Assembly (NCBI GenBank): GCA_964401385.1
Contig: CAYNYF010000030.1
Location: forward strand, 1-47,672
DNA length: 47,672 nt
Reading direction: 5' to 3'
Source of the DNA: CAYNYF01 sp964401385
GTDB lineage: Bacteria; Planctomycetota; Phycisphaerae; SM23-33
Shown here: positions 14,205-23,189 of the stretch, one piece after another
Numbering within the stretch: position 1 is the first letter of the stretch
How the letters are laid out: each line of letters starts with the position of its first letter
Position numbers and translations under genes: made by a program
Notes under the pieces: generated by a model
Told to the model about the DNA's origin: nothing
The model's database searches: none
What the model saw: only the letters and a program-made list of their open reading frames with translations

Positions 14205-15593
14205 ATGCAGGCCGAGGTATACAAATCTATTCTGCGGTCACTATCGGAAGCGGTGTGCTCTGTGGACTCACAATGGCAAATCCAGTGCTTTAACCGCCAG
14301 GCAGAACTGCTAACGGGCATGCGTGCGCAGGATGCAATTGGCGGATCCCTAGGGGACGTCTTTCCTGCGGATGTCGGCGAAGTCTATGCGATCATCGCTA
14401 CGGTAATGGACTCGGGCGGGACGGTAAGCGGCACGAGAACTCACATTGTAAATTCCCATGGCGAGGGCATCCCGGTTGTTGTGAACGCCGCTCCTATACT
14501 GGACGAAGCTCAAACGATAACAGGAGCTGTGCTCATTCTCCAGGATAACCGGGCCACTGAATTCTTCCGTCGCGAATTGCGGCAAAACTACACCCATGGC
14601 GACATCGTCACCAAGGATGGGCGTATCCAGCGCATATTGCATATGTTGCCGAGTGTGGCACAAAGCAACGCCCCGGTACTCATCACCGGCCCCACGGGGA
14701 CCGGAAAAGAACTGCTGGCAAGGGCAATTCACTCCGCCAGTCGTCGCCGCGGGGGCGCATTCGTGGCGATAAATTGTGGAGCTCTTCCTGATACACTGTT
14801 AGAGTCCGAGCTATTCGGGTACAAGAGAGGTGCTTTTACGGATGCAAAGGAGGACAAGCAAGGTCGGTTCGCGCTCGCGGAGGGGGGCACGTTGCTATTG
14901 GACGAGATCGGAGATGTTTCGCCAGCCATGCAGGTCAAGCTTTTGCGCGTGCTAGAAGAACGACAGTACGAACCGCTGGGAGGCACAAAATCCATTAAGG
15001 CCGACGTCCGCATTGTCGCAACGACAAACCAGGATATGCAGGCAATGCTGGAATCAGGAGACTTTCGTTCAGATCTGTACTATCGGCTCAATGTCATCGA
15101 CTTCTATTTGCCTCCTTTGGCAGAACGAACCGGGGACATCCCTCTTTTGCTGGACCATTTCATTGAGGTACTTAACACCCAAATGGGCCGCAATGTGAGG
15201 CGCGTATCGCATACGGCGATGAGCTGCCTCATGAGATATTCGTACCCGGGTAATGTTCGTGAACTACGTAACATTGTGGAGCATGCCTACGCGATATGTA
15301 CTGGGGACGCGATTGATCAGGATTGTTTGCCCTCTCGTGTTCTTAGCTGTTCGGCGCCACGGGGGCCTGAGCCTATGAGGCAGTTCGCAGCAGTGCCCCT
15401 TCGGAGAATGTCGACGAAAGAGCAGCGTCAAATGATCCGAAGCAGTCTCTACGCTCACAACGGCCACCGAGCAAAGACGGCCGACGCATTGGGGATAGAC
15501 AAATCCACCCTTTGGCGAAAGATGAAGAAGCTTGGCATTGAGTATGTAAGCCGGAGAGATGCTATACGGCCTCGCACAAATAACAGGACATAA
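14205..15593 (+). CDS. Sigma-54-dependent transcriptional activator (PAS-AAA+-Fis HTH)
   Basis: The ATG at 14205 follows GGGAGAGCGG. Residues 1-120 form a PAS-type sensor (SLSEAVCSVDSQWQIQCFNR...GMRAQDAIGGSLGDVF...AAPILDEAQTITGAVLILQD). The AAA+ core has Walker A GPTGTGKE (162-169), the sigma-54 contact loop as GAFTDA (209-214; consensus GAFTGA), Walker B GGTLLLDEIGD (227-237) and the RYSYPGNVREL sensor II region. A Fis-type helix-turn-helix (HRAKTADALGIDKSTLWRKM) ends the 462-residue protein. There is no receiver domain, so it responds to a ligand or redox signal via the PAS domain. It very likely controls the divergent operon. Confidence 0.95.
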   Translation: MQAEVYKSILRSLSEAVCSVDSQWQIQCFNRQAELLTGMRAQDAIGGSLGDVFPADVGEVYAIIATVMDSGGTVSGTRTHIVNSHGEGIPVVVNAAPILDEAQTITGAVLILQDNRATEFFRRELRQNYTHGDIVTKDGRIQRILHMLPSVAQSNAPVLITGPTGTGKELLARAIHSASRRRGGAFVAINCGALPDTLLESELFGYKRGAFTDAKEDKQGRFALAEGGTLLLDEIGDVSPAMQVKLLRVLEERQYEPLGGTKSIKADVRIVATTNQDMQAMLESGDFRSDLYYRLNVIDFYLPPLAERTGDIPLLLDHFIEVLNTQMGRNVRRVSHTAMSCLMRYSYPGNVRELRNIVEHAYAICTGDAIDQDCLPSRVLSCSAPRGPEPMRQFAAVPLRRMSTKEQRQMIRSSLYAHNGHRAKTADALGIDKSTLWRKMKKLGIEYVSRRDAIRPRTNNRT

Positions 15594-15640
15594 TCGCCCT
15601 GATGTGATATACTACAGTAGATTAGACACGGAGGTCTGCC

Positions 15641-15904
15641 ATGCGTCCACGTAGATTGAGCCTGCATCCGATGACGGCGAAGAAGTTCCTGCGACTCAGG
15701 TGTGAGGCCGAGGGGCACCGGGCCTAGCGCGTCGCAAAGCGGATTCACGCCGTGCTCTTGAACAATGACGGCTACGCCAGCGGACAGATTACGGGGATGC
15801 TCAAAACGCCGCGATCCCATGTCAGCGAGTGGCTGAGGAACTACGAGCAGTTCGACTATGATGGACTGCTCGAGGGTGTCGCCCTGGCCGCCCTCCGGCG
15901 ATGA
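15641..15904 (+). pseudogene. IS630-type transposase first ORF, interrupted
   Basis: A GGAGG site precedes ATG 15641. The product begins MRPRRLSLHPMTAKKFLRLR and, after an in-frame TAG (15725), continues with RVAKRIHAVLLNNDGYASGQ and ITGMLKTPRSHVSEWLRNYE, the N-terminal helix-turn-helix of IS630-family transposases. It stops at 15904 in an ATGA overlap with the next part. The TAG makes this copy inactive. Confidence 0.75.
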
Positions 15905-16191
15905 CGCCGGCAAACGAGCAGACGTTGGAAGATATCATCGACAGTGGGCCGCTGGCCTATGGCTATCTATCGGGGGTGTGGACGGCTCCGATGATTGCCC
16001 AGGTGATTCACGAGCAATTTGGCGTCGCCTATCATCCGGGGCATGTGTGCCGACTTCTGCATCAACTGGGCTTCTCCGTGCAACGACCCAAGCGCAAGCT
16101 GGCGCGTGCCAACGCCCAGGAGCAGGACCGCCGGCACCGCCATACCTATCCCAATCTAGAAAACACGCCCGAGCGCAAGGCGCGGCGCTGA
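15901..16191 (+). pseudogene. IS630-type transposase second helix-turn-helix segment
   Basis: ATG 15901 overlaps the stop of the first part. SGPLAYGYLSGVWTAPMIAQ and YHPGHVCRLLHQLGFSVQRP are the winged-helix segment that precedes the catalytic domain. The catalytic domain does not follow in frame: its first Asp region (HSDEASFRRDSTLHAT) is in another frame ending at 16244. Confidence 0.7.
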
Positions 16192-16244
16192 TCCATAGCG
16201 ACGAAGCCTCCTTCCGGCGGGATTCTACGCTGCACGCGACGTGA

Positions 16245-16442
16245 GCGAGGCGCGGGATCGTGTTCCGCGAGCGGTTCACGGCCAAGGTCTTCGTGGAGTT
16301 CCTTCGCCGGCTGGTCAAGCAGGCGGGGCGAAAGGTGTTTCTGATCGTGGACGGCCATCCGGTGCACCGGTCGCGCAAGGTCAAGCACTCGCTGGCCGAG
16401 CACGCCGACGAGACGGGCTGGCGGGTCAACGTGACCGCCTAG
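16245..16442 (+). pseudogene. IS630-type DDE catalytic fragment
   Basis: The frame reads FRERFTAKVFVEFLRRLVKQ followed by VFLIVDGHPVHRSRKV, which holds the second catalytic Asp of the IS630 DDE domain. It ends at a TAG at 16442, before the third acidic residue. Together with the two preceding pieces this is one degraded insertion element. I could not define terminal inverted repeats. Confidence 0.65.
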
Positions 16443-16733
16443 CGGCTGTGGTGCTTCGCCAAGAGGCTGCGACGGCTGCTACGCTACAGCATCCACCTGC
16501 GGAAACGCCCGGACTTCTCGCCGGCCATGCATGCCTCCCGCATTCGCCGAATCGACCAGCGCCTGATCGCGCTGGCCGAGGCGACCTACGTCAACGCCGA
16601 CGCCGCCCGCCTGGGCAGGCGGCTCTCGAAGCACCGGGATGAGCTGTTCACGTTCCTGGATCATCCGGACGTCACGTTCAACAACAATCTGGAGGAGTGC
16701 CGCATGGCAGGAGCGCCCGCCGCCCGAGCGTGA
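16443..16733 (+). pseudogene. IS66-type transposase C-terminal fragment
   Basis: The frame encodes AKRLRRLLRYSIHLRKRPDF and RIDQRLIALAEATYVNADAA, ending in a RLSKHRDELFTFLDHPDVTF then NNNLEE stretch. The last part matches the IS66 TnpC end (FL-x(2)-P-x-V-x(3)-NN-x-x-E-R). It abuts the IS630 relic and has no start or terminal repeats, so it is a second, unrelated transposase remnant. Confidence 0.6.
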
Positions 16734-16923
16734 GGTCGCGGCTTCGACCACGCCGTCGCAGGGACCAAAAGGGGGACCAGCAAACGCGGGGGTGACCAGA
16801 TCGGTGTCGGAAGGCAGGTCACCTCGGCGACAGGTTGACCATCGCAGGCAAGACCCATCGCCAATGCATACAAAGGCGCGATCGCCGTATCTCTTGAACG
16901 CGTCGCCAGTAGCGAAACAAGGC

Positions 16924-16953
16924 GCCCTCCGGCAACTCTTGTCACCGGAGGGC
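16924..16953 (-). terminator. Rho-independent terminator after tRNA-Pro
   Basis: On the minus strand a nine-base GC-rich stem, GCCCTCCGG paired with CCGGAGGGC around a 12-base loop, is followed by a T-containing stretch (GCCTTGTTTCG). It lies 14 bases past the tRNA 3' end and should end that transcript. Confidence 0.75.
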
Positions 16954-16967
16954 ACTTGTCCAACATA

Positions 16968-17043
16968 TCGGGGCGGCGGGATTTGAACCCGCGACCTCTT
17001 GACCCCCAGTCAAGCACGCTAAACCAAGCTGCGCCACGCCCCG
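16968..17043 (-). tRNA. tRNA-Pro (anticodon GGG)
   Basis: The 76-base minus-strand sequence folds as a standard cloverleaf. The acceptor arms are CGGGGCG and CGCCCCG with discriminator A. The anticodon stem CTTGA/TCAAG encloses the loop CTGGGGG (anticodon GGG). The T arm is GCGGG-TTCAAAT-CCCGC. The CCA end is not encoded. Transposase relics lie on its 3' side, consistent with a tRNA acting as an insertion hotspot. Confidence 0.97.
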
Positions 17044-17312
17044 AGCATCTCACTCCGACCGATCGTTGCGGTCCCAGAACAAGCAACGATCAGCCAAACC
17101 GGCCGGTCAGACAGTATCGGCCACGACCAACAAGCATTATAAGCTGAACGGCCCCTATGGCAAGGCCGGCTTTCGGCTCATGCGGAACTTGCTTTTCGCC
17201 AATGCGAGAGTTTCCTGCACCATCGCCGGACGGACGAGGTTCAATATATAAGACCTCCGACAGAAAGGACGGCGACGGCCGCTGCCAGCTCCGCGAATGA
17301 CCGCCTCGGCGA

Positions 17313-19523
17313 TTACCGTGTGACCTTGAAGACCCGCAGGCCAATGGGTTTGAGCGGAGGCAATCCTTCCCGGGCGCGGAGGCGGCCAAAGGTCTTGGCG
17401 CCGTCGGGCCCGGCCGAGACGCATACCGGATGTTTTGCCGAGACCAGCGTGGTCCGGCCCCAGCGAAGGTAGGTTCCCTCGCCGAGCACGTAGCCGATCA
17501 CTCGCCCATCCTTGACGCGGACCATGGCCATCAGGCCGTCGGTAGCCAGCGGGCCGGCAGAGAGAGCCGCACCCGCCTGAACGCGGTCCTCTTCCGACTG
17601 CCAGGCCACGCGATCGGCGCTGCCGTCCGGGAAGCGTACGGTCACCGCGCCGGCCGACGGGCCGGAACACCCCACCGCCTGCGGCAGGATGACCGGCTTG
17701 GCCGCGGCGTCCTTTTCGAGCGTGGCCAGGGCGGCGTATCGCACTCGGACGCCGCGCTGGCTGACGGTGATTCTCTTCAGAGTCGCCGGGCGTCGGCGTC
17801 CAATCTGTTTGACCTGCTCGATGGTCACGCCCGGCTTGGCCGGGTGGAGGAAGTGGATGGCGCAGCGGCCGGACTCCGCCGCGATCACGAGCGGATCGTC
17901 CGACGTGCCGGAGCCGGTTATGGGCAGGTCCGGGGCGTGCCAGAGCCAGTCGTACCGATGTTCGGCGCCGCGGTATTGGATGTCGTCCACGACCAGCACG
18001 TAGGGCGTCCGGCCGTGCTTGACGAACAGGCAGGCGCGCTCGGCCCGAATGGCCGGGTTGCTGTTGAGAATGGTGTTGTCGCGGTAGGACCACTTGGCGT
18101 CGCCGCGGACGTAATCGGCAAACGGCCCCAGCGCCAGGCCCACCAGCACGCCCTCGGTGGAGTTATCGTCGCCGCAGGAGTTGGTCTTGTCATGGGCGGG
18201 CCAACCGCCGCCGTCCACGGTCACCAGGTTGTGCTCGAAATCGACGCCCTGATGCTCATGGCCATACGGATACAGGGACTCGTGCGTGGCGAACAGCGTC
18301 CCGAAGCCGCCCAGCAGGAACGAGTTCATGTCGTAGTGCTGATGGTTGCATTTCTCGAAGCGGGTGACGAAGGCAAAGAAGGCCGCGTCGGGATCGTCCC
18401 ATCGACTCCTGCCGAAGACGTATCCGGCCCGGTTCGGGGAGACCTCGAAATACTTGGACGTGGGCAGGCCCGCCTCGGCGGGGCTGGCGGGCGGCACGTT
18501 CAGCGGATACCAGAGGTACGTGATGAGCGGATCCAGCCGACGGACATCGGTGTGCGTTCGCCAGGTCCACAGGCCGGCCGCATCGGCGGTCCGCCCCAGG
18601 CCCAGCAGGTACTCGGCCGCGAAGGTGCGTCTGCCATACGAGGTGTTGTCCCCGATGGGGGCGCAGCCGCCCCCCGGCATCCACTGATACATCAGGTATT
18701 GCATCGCCCGGGCCGCTCCGGACGCACCCAGCAGGTCATCCCCGCCCGCCCGGCGGACGGCCTCCGCGAACGGAGCCACGTAGCGCAGGCCGACGATCGC
18801 ATAGTTGGGCCCCTCCCAGCAGATACCCGACGGCCTCCAACTGACCGGGAAGAAGTTCTGCCCGATGCGGCGGGCGGCCTCCCGATACCACGTCTGCGTC
18901 ATGGGATGGGCCGCCTCGGCGCGGATGGCAAGCGCCAGAAAGCCAATGCCAGCGACGGGAATGGCCCCGCAGTTGTACGAGGCCTCTCGCCACCACTGCT
19001 GTTCCGTGTGGTTGAAGGCGGCCTCGCACCACCGCTCGAGCAAAGGCAGAATCTCCGCCCGCTGGGCGGGCGTCAGCCTTCCGTAGAGCCAGTCCCAGCC
19101 CAGCGCCAGCGCCCGCAAAGGCGCGGCGTGTCGGTGGAAGTTGGCGCTCTTGTAGTACTCGGCCGGATCGGTACGCTCCAGAGCAGCCCGCATGAGGCCG
19201 ATGGCGCGGTCGGCCATTCGCTCGTCGCCCTCAATCTGCCAGACCAGGGCGCGGGCCTCCAACTGCCTTGCCCAGTTTCTCCGGTCGTCCGGCGCCTCCG
19301 CCAGCCGAGAGAGCTTCCCCCAGCATTCGGCCAGCAGCGGGTCGCCCTGTTTTCGTTTGCCCAGAGAGGAAATCTCAGTGCGGCCGAAGAGCAGAAACGG
19401 ATGGGATATCGCGCTGGCCGTTTGGCCGGCCCCGCCGACGCGCAGTGGGCCCTGGCCGGAACAGCCTCCCGCCAGGAGCATGATCATCAAGCCGTATAAG
19501 ACCGACCGTGTGGTCCGAGCCAT
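17313..19523 (-). CDS. Heparinase II/III-like polysaccharide lyase lipoprotein
   Basis: The 736-residue product starts with a lipoprotein signal (MLLAGGC, Cys21). A helical toroid domain follows to about residue 330 (YYKSANFHRHAAPLRALALG, EASYNCGAIPVAGIGFLALA). Then comes the heparinase II/III beta-sandwich with NRAGYVFGRSRWDDPDAAFF, CNHQHYDMNSFLLGGFG and VTVDGGGWPAH. The HQHYDMNSF motif is the family's metal/catalytic histidine region. It would cleave uronate-containing polysaccharides by beta-elimination at the cell surface. Neighbours with carbohydrate-binding and sulfatase domains support this. The exact substrate is unknown. Confidence 0.85.
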   Translation of the reverse strand: MARTTRSVLYGLMIMLLAGGCSGQGPLRVGGAGQTASAISHPFLLFGRTEISSLGKRKQGDPLLAECWGKLSRLAEAPDDRRNWARQLEARALVWQIEGDERMADRAIGLMRAALERTDPAEYYKSANFHRHAAPLRALALGWDWLYGRLTPAQRAEILPLLERWCEAAFNHTEQQWWREASYNCGAIPVAGIGFLALAIRAEAAHPMTQTWYREAARRIGQNFFPVSWRPSGICWEGPNYAIVGLRYVAPFAEAVRRAGGDDLLGASGAARAMQYLMYQWMPGGGCAPIGDNTSYGRRTFAAEYLLGLGRTADAAGLWTWRTHTDVRRLDPLITYLWYPLNVPPASPAEAGLPTSKYFEVSPNRAGYVFGRSRWDDPDAAFFAFVTRFEKCNHQHYDMNSFLLGGFGTLFATHESLYPYGHEHQGVDFEHNLVTVDGGGWPAHDKTNSCGDDNSTEGVLVGLALGPFADYVRGDAKWSYRDNTILNSNPAIRAERACLFVKHGRTPYVLVVDDIQYRGAEHRYDWLWHAPDLPITGSGTSDDPLVIAAESGRCAIHFLHPAKPGVTIEQVKQIGRRRPATLKRITVSQRGVRVRYAALATLEKDAAAKPVILPQAVGCSGPSAGAVTVRFPDGSADRVAWQSEEDRVQAGAALSAGPLATDGLMAMVRVKDGRVIGYVLGEGTYLRWGRTTLVSAKHPVCVSAGPDGAKTFGRLRAREGLPPLKPIGLRVFKVTR

Positions 19524-19558
19524 CTGCCATCCCTCAGCCGGACTTCGCCAGCCCGGCG

Positions 19559-21382
19559 CTATTCGAAAGTGACCATGCCATATGCCGCGGTATTCCTGCT
19601 TGCGTCGGAGTCGCCAGAGAGGACCATGCAGCTTGTGGCCCCCCTGTTTTCGCCGTCGCGATCGTTAACCATGATTTCCATCCGGAGCGTTTTCCCGGGC
19701 GCCGCCCGGAAGCCCTTCGCTATGGCCGGAAAGGGAATCGCCAGCTCGAAAGTGTATCCGCCCGTGCGCGCCCGACAGGCCACCTGAACGGCGGCGGCGA
19801 GGGCCTCATCGGTCGGATTGGCATTTACCACGGGTTCGGCGCCTTCGGCCGGCACGGGAATCAGCAGTTGCCTGCACGGACCGGTCAGGCGACCGTCCTG
19901 TTCCGCCGGCGGGCGCGGGTCCCAGAAAACTTCGATCCCGTCGCGATACCAGCTCTGCTCGGCTTCCGTCCAAAGCGTCTGGTCCGTCACGTCGACGGCC
20001 ACGTACAGGTTCTTCTGGTCATAGCCGATACGCGTGCTGAAGGAGCAATCTTCCGGCCCGGTCCAGGCGTCGGGATTGTCGCGGACCTGCCAGCGTGCGG
20101 CGGTGGCGGAGGCGGGCGTCTTGGCCCAGTCGTCAAGCTTGCCGTCCACCTTGATCTCCCGGACGCGATGCCCGCGCAAGGACTGGGCAACGGGCAAGGA
20201 CAGCTTGCGCTTTCCCTTGGCCTGTTGGCCGGCGTAGGTGAACTGGAAGTCCACCGCCAGAACGGGCGGCGCCAAGTCCGCCCCGACCGAGCGGACGCGA
20301 TAGGTCTTCCGTGCCGACTTGCCGGCGCCGACGGCCAGCGCTTCGGACTTGGGGAGGCCTCCGGCGAACCACTCGGCCGGGCCCGTCCAGCTCAGCAGGT
20401 ACTCGGCCTTCGTATCGGTCGGGTTGCTCAAATGCAGCGTGACCTGCCCGCCGGCGCGGGTGACCGAGGTCAGCCGCATGCCCGCCGACACCGCCCGCAC
20501 GCGCTTGGGAACCGCCCGGCTGATGAAGTCGTGGGCGAGGACCTCCCCCAGCGGGATGATGGCGACGCTCGGCCGGCCGTCGCTGACGGCCACGTGGGCG
20601 AACATCCTGAACGCGCCTTCCTCGCGCTCCACCGGCGGGGTCGTCGTCGCCGTGGGCCCGAGCACGAAGAAGGGCACGCCGTCTTCCAGGTCATAGCTGA
20701 GCGTGTGATAGTGTCCCGAGAATACCGTGGTCTTCGACGGATCGAGCATCTTCCGTAGGCGCTGCCACTGTTGGCCGCTATTAAGCGGGTGATGCAGGAA
20801 CAGGAATACGTGCTTGGCAGCGCGGGCGGCGGCAAGATCCGCTTCCAGCCACACCCACTGGGCATCGGCGATGTCCCGGACCGCGTTGACGATGGCAGTG
20901 CTGTCGAGGACCACGAAGTGGCAGCCGCGGTAGTTGAAGGAATAGTAAGGCCTGCCGTCCCGGCCGTGCAGGCGGCGATACACCTTTCGGCAGACGCCGT
21001 AGGCGACATCGTGGTTGCCCGGACAATAGAAAAAGGGCGCGTCGAGCTTGCGCGTCAGCTCGTCGAATTCCTTCCACTCGGCCACGACCTCGGCCTCTTC
21101 GTCGCGGTATCCTTCCACCAGGTCGCCGATGCACATGACGAAGTCGGGCTTGAGACGGTTGACCTCCGCCACGGCCTGGGCCCACGCCCCGGGCTCGTGT
21201 CCCCCGGTGCGGTCGGACATGACCACAAACCGGAAGGCGTCGGCGGCGTTGACGGCCGATCCCTTCCAGCCGGCTGCCCTGCTCAGCTCGCGCGGCGTGG
21301 TGAGGTCGCTTGTCGGCCGGCCGATGCAGCCAGCCACAGCCAATGCAGCTACACAGACCCCGATCAATGAAATCTGACGCAT
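19559..21382 (-). CDS. Metallophosphoesterase lipoprotein with CBM9-like C-terminal domain
   Basis: The 607-residue protein has a lipoprotein signal (AVAGC, Cys19). A calcineurin-like metallophosphoesterase domain covers about residues 45-300, with VVMSDRTGG, CIGDLVEGY (GD-x-V), CPGNHDV (GNHD), FLFLHHPL and FSGHYHTL (GHxH). A beta-sandwich linker follows. Residues 400-605 resemble CBM9 (VDGKLDDWAKTP, FSTRIGYDQKNLYVAVDVTD, SWYRDGIEVFWDPRP). It probably hydrolyses a phosphoester on or near polysaccharide outside the cytoplasm. It lies directly upstream of the heparinase-like gene on the same strand. Confidence 0.87.
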   Translation of the reverse strand: MRQISLIGVCVAALAVAGCIGRPTSDLTTPRELSRAAGWKGSAVNAADAFRFVVMSDRTGGHEPGAWAQAVAEVNRLKPDFVMCIGDLVEGYRDEEAEVVAEWKEFDELTRKLDAPFFYCPGNHDVAYGVCRKVYRRLHGRDGRPYYSFNYRGCHFVVLDSTAIVNAVRDIADAQWVWLEADLAAARAAKHVFLFLHHPLNSGQQWQRLRKMLDPSKTTVFSGHYHTLSYDLEDGVPFFVLGPTATTTPPVEREEGAFRMFAHVAVSDGRPSVAIIPLGEVLAHDFISRAVPKRVRAVSAGMRLTSVTRAGGQVTLHLSNPTDTKAEYLLSWTGPAEWFAGGLPKSEALAVGAGKSARKTYRVRSVGADLAPPVLAVDFQFTYAGQQAKGKRKLSLPVAQSLRGHRVREIKVDGKLDDWAKTPASATAARWQVRDNPDAWTGPEDCSFSTRIGYDQKNLYVAVDVTDQTLWTEAEQSWYRDGIEVFWDPRPPAEQDGRLTGPCRQLLIPVPAEGAEPVVNANPTDEALAAAVQVACRARTGGYTFELAIPFPAIAKGFRAAPGKTLRMEIMVNDRDGENRGATSCMVLSGDSDASRNTAAYGMVTFE

Positions 21383-21557
21383 GCGCTGACCTCCTTGCGC
21401 TGAGGTGGCGAAGCAATGTGTCGCACTCTCTGAGATTTCCGAAGCGCTCCTCGCTCCAGGCTCAGCGAGGACATGCGGCTATCTTAACGGAACTACAGGA
21501 TGGGTCAAGCCGGACGCTCGCGGCCGGTCTGGACCGATCCTCGCCGGCTCGGCTCTA

Positions 21558-23189
21558 TCACGCCCCCGTCGGCCAGCTCAAATCGCCTCTATCCCACGGG
21601 CGAATGATCTGGTCGTGCTGGCCGAAGAAGAATTCGTGTCCGTGCGCCCTGGGGCAGTACCACATGCGTTCGGCGATCTCCCGGCAGGCGCGCATCTCCT
21701 CCAGCGTGGCCAGGCGGGTGTTGTCGAGCGCGTGGAACCACAGGCCCATCATTCCGTCGATCACGACCTGGCCGACGGGCGTCTCCACCAGTGTGGCGCA
21801 GTGTCCCCGCAGGCCGAGGCTGTACGCGCGAAGGTCAAGGTCAAAGTGCGGGGCGATCTTCTCGGCCAGCATGGCCGTCAGTCGGGCCGTGTCGCCACAG
21901 AAGCACCCGCCCAGCCGAGGGATCGCCTCGACCGCGACCTGCCCCGAAATACGAGACCAGGAGCTGGAGTGACGGGTGACCTGCGGGTGATACACCCACA
22001 TCGCGGCCGCACACAGCGCGTCGTCCCAGCGGCCGAAGCGCTTGGCCAGCATCGCCGCCACGTTGTCCGGCCAGTCCGGCTCGAACAGGTCCAGGTGGGC
22101 TCGGGCGGACGGGTCTTCCAGGCAGAAATCGGAAACAGCGCCCTGGCGGGTGGTCCGCGGCCGGTAGTCCGGCAGGCGGGCCAGGATGTATCGTCGGAAC
22201 TTGTCCACGAAGTCCGCGTCGCCCGGCTCCGGCCGCGGCGGCGGGGCGCCGCCCGAGCCATATCGTTCGCGGACGATGATCCCGGCGTCAAAGCCGAACG
22301 GGTACAGCCCCGACCACAGCGGCCGGCCGGCGCCATCGACGAAAGTCAGCCGCAGCCGGGCGATGGTCAGAAGGTCGTTGGCCCACTTGCCGCGATGGGG
22401 AAAGACCACGGGCACGCGAACATCCAGCCGGTCGCCGCTCGCCCGCCACGTCGCCGGCTCCTGCCGCTGTTGGCTGTCGCCGGGGAGTATTGTCTCGGCG
22501 CGAACTTGTCCGGAGTCCGGGCAGGCCGGCCCGGTCGTCGCGTGTATCGTCAGCGACGTGGCCTGGCCGCCCCAGGCCGGCTCCGGGATTTCAATCGCAT
22601 CCACCCGGACCGGCGGCGCCGCCGAATACAGATCGCCAAATCCGAGCGGGGCATCGCCCGCCCCCTCCTCCTCTTCCGGCCAGCGGAGCGAATCAGAGAT
22701 GCACTCGGCGTGGAAGCCGACCTTGGCCTTCATCCCCGCGACGGTCTGCCCTTCGGGCCAGACGGCCCCGGCCGGCACCCGCAGCCGGGCGCGGAAGCGA
22801 TTCCCGTCGAGCTGCTCGAAGCGCCCCTCGGCTTCGGGCGGATCGTCCAGCGGTTTTGCCAGCCTGTCGCCGGGCTCCTCGCCGGGCAGGGCCCATTCGG
22901 CCTTGCGTGTCACCTCGCCTTTGTCATCCACGGCGTACAGCCAGCGCGTGGCGTGATCGTGCCCGGGGTTGAGCAGCACGGCCAGGTGAGCGCGGTTGTA
23001 CCACTCCGGATATGGCGGCCGGGCCGCCGGCCCGCCTGCCCCCGCCGCTTCGGCCGCGAATTCCACGAAGCTCCCGTGGATCGACACGGTCACCTTCGCG
23101 GACCGGCCTTCCCCGTCCGGGCCCAGGCGAAGCTCCTGCCCGTCGCCAGCCACCAAAGCAGGTGACAGCAGGCTCACAGACCACCTCAT
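21558..23189 (-). CDS. Transglutaminase-like protein with carbohydrate-binding-like N-terminus
   Basis: The ATG at 23189 follows AAGGAG. The 543-residue protein has an N-terminal beta-rich part (VTVSIHGSFVEFAAEA, WYNRAHLAVLLNPGHDHATR) that resembles CBM9-like domains. The C-terminal part carries GGCFCGDTARLTAMLAEKIA (Cys429/Cys431), LRGHCATLVETPVG (His463) and VVIDGMMGL (Asp478). The Cys-His-Asp order and spacing fit a transglutaminase-like fold. No signal peptide is evident. I do not know a characterised relative. It lies upstream of the metallophosphoesterase on the same strand. Confidence 0.6.
   Translation of the reverse strand: MRWSVSLLSPALVAGDGQELRLGPDGEGRSAKVTVSIHGSFVEFAAEAAGAGGPAARPPYPEWYNRAHLAVLLNPGHDHATRWLYAVDDKGEVTRKAEWALPGEEPGDRLAKPLDDPPEAEGRFEQLDGNRFRARLRVPAGAVWPEGQTVAGMKAKVGFHAECISDSLRWPEEEEGAGDAPLGFGDLYSAAPPVRVDAIEIPEPAWGGQATSLTIHATTGPACPDSGQVRAETILPGDSQQRQEPATWRASGDRLDVRVPVVFPHRGKWANDLLTIARLRLTFVDGAGRPLWSGLYPFGFDAGIIVRERYGSGGAPPPRPEPGDADFVDKFRRYILARLPDYRPRTTRQGAVSDFCLEDPSARAHLDLFEPDWPDNVAAMLAKRFGRWDDALCAAAMWVYHPQVTRHSSSWSRISGQVAVEAIPRLGGCFCGDTARLTAMLAEKIAPHFDLDLRAYSLGLRGHCATLVETPVGQVVIDGMMGLWFHALDNTRLATLEEMRACREIAERMWYCPRAHGHEFFFGQHDQIIRPWDRGDLSWPTGA

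Noticed and set aside
17430..19499. Long plus-strand frame opposite the heparinase-like gene
   Set aside because: It is the high-GC antisense shadow of a gene with a lipoprotein signal and family motifs. The translated sequence is Arg/Gly/His-rich without any domain.
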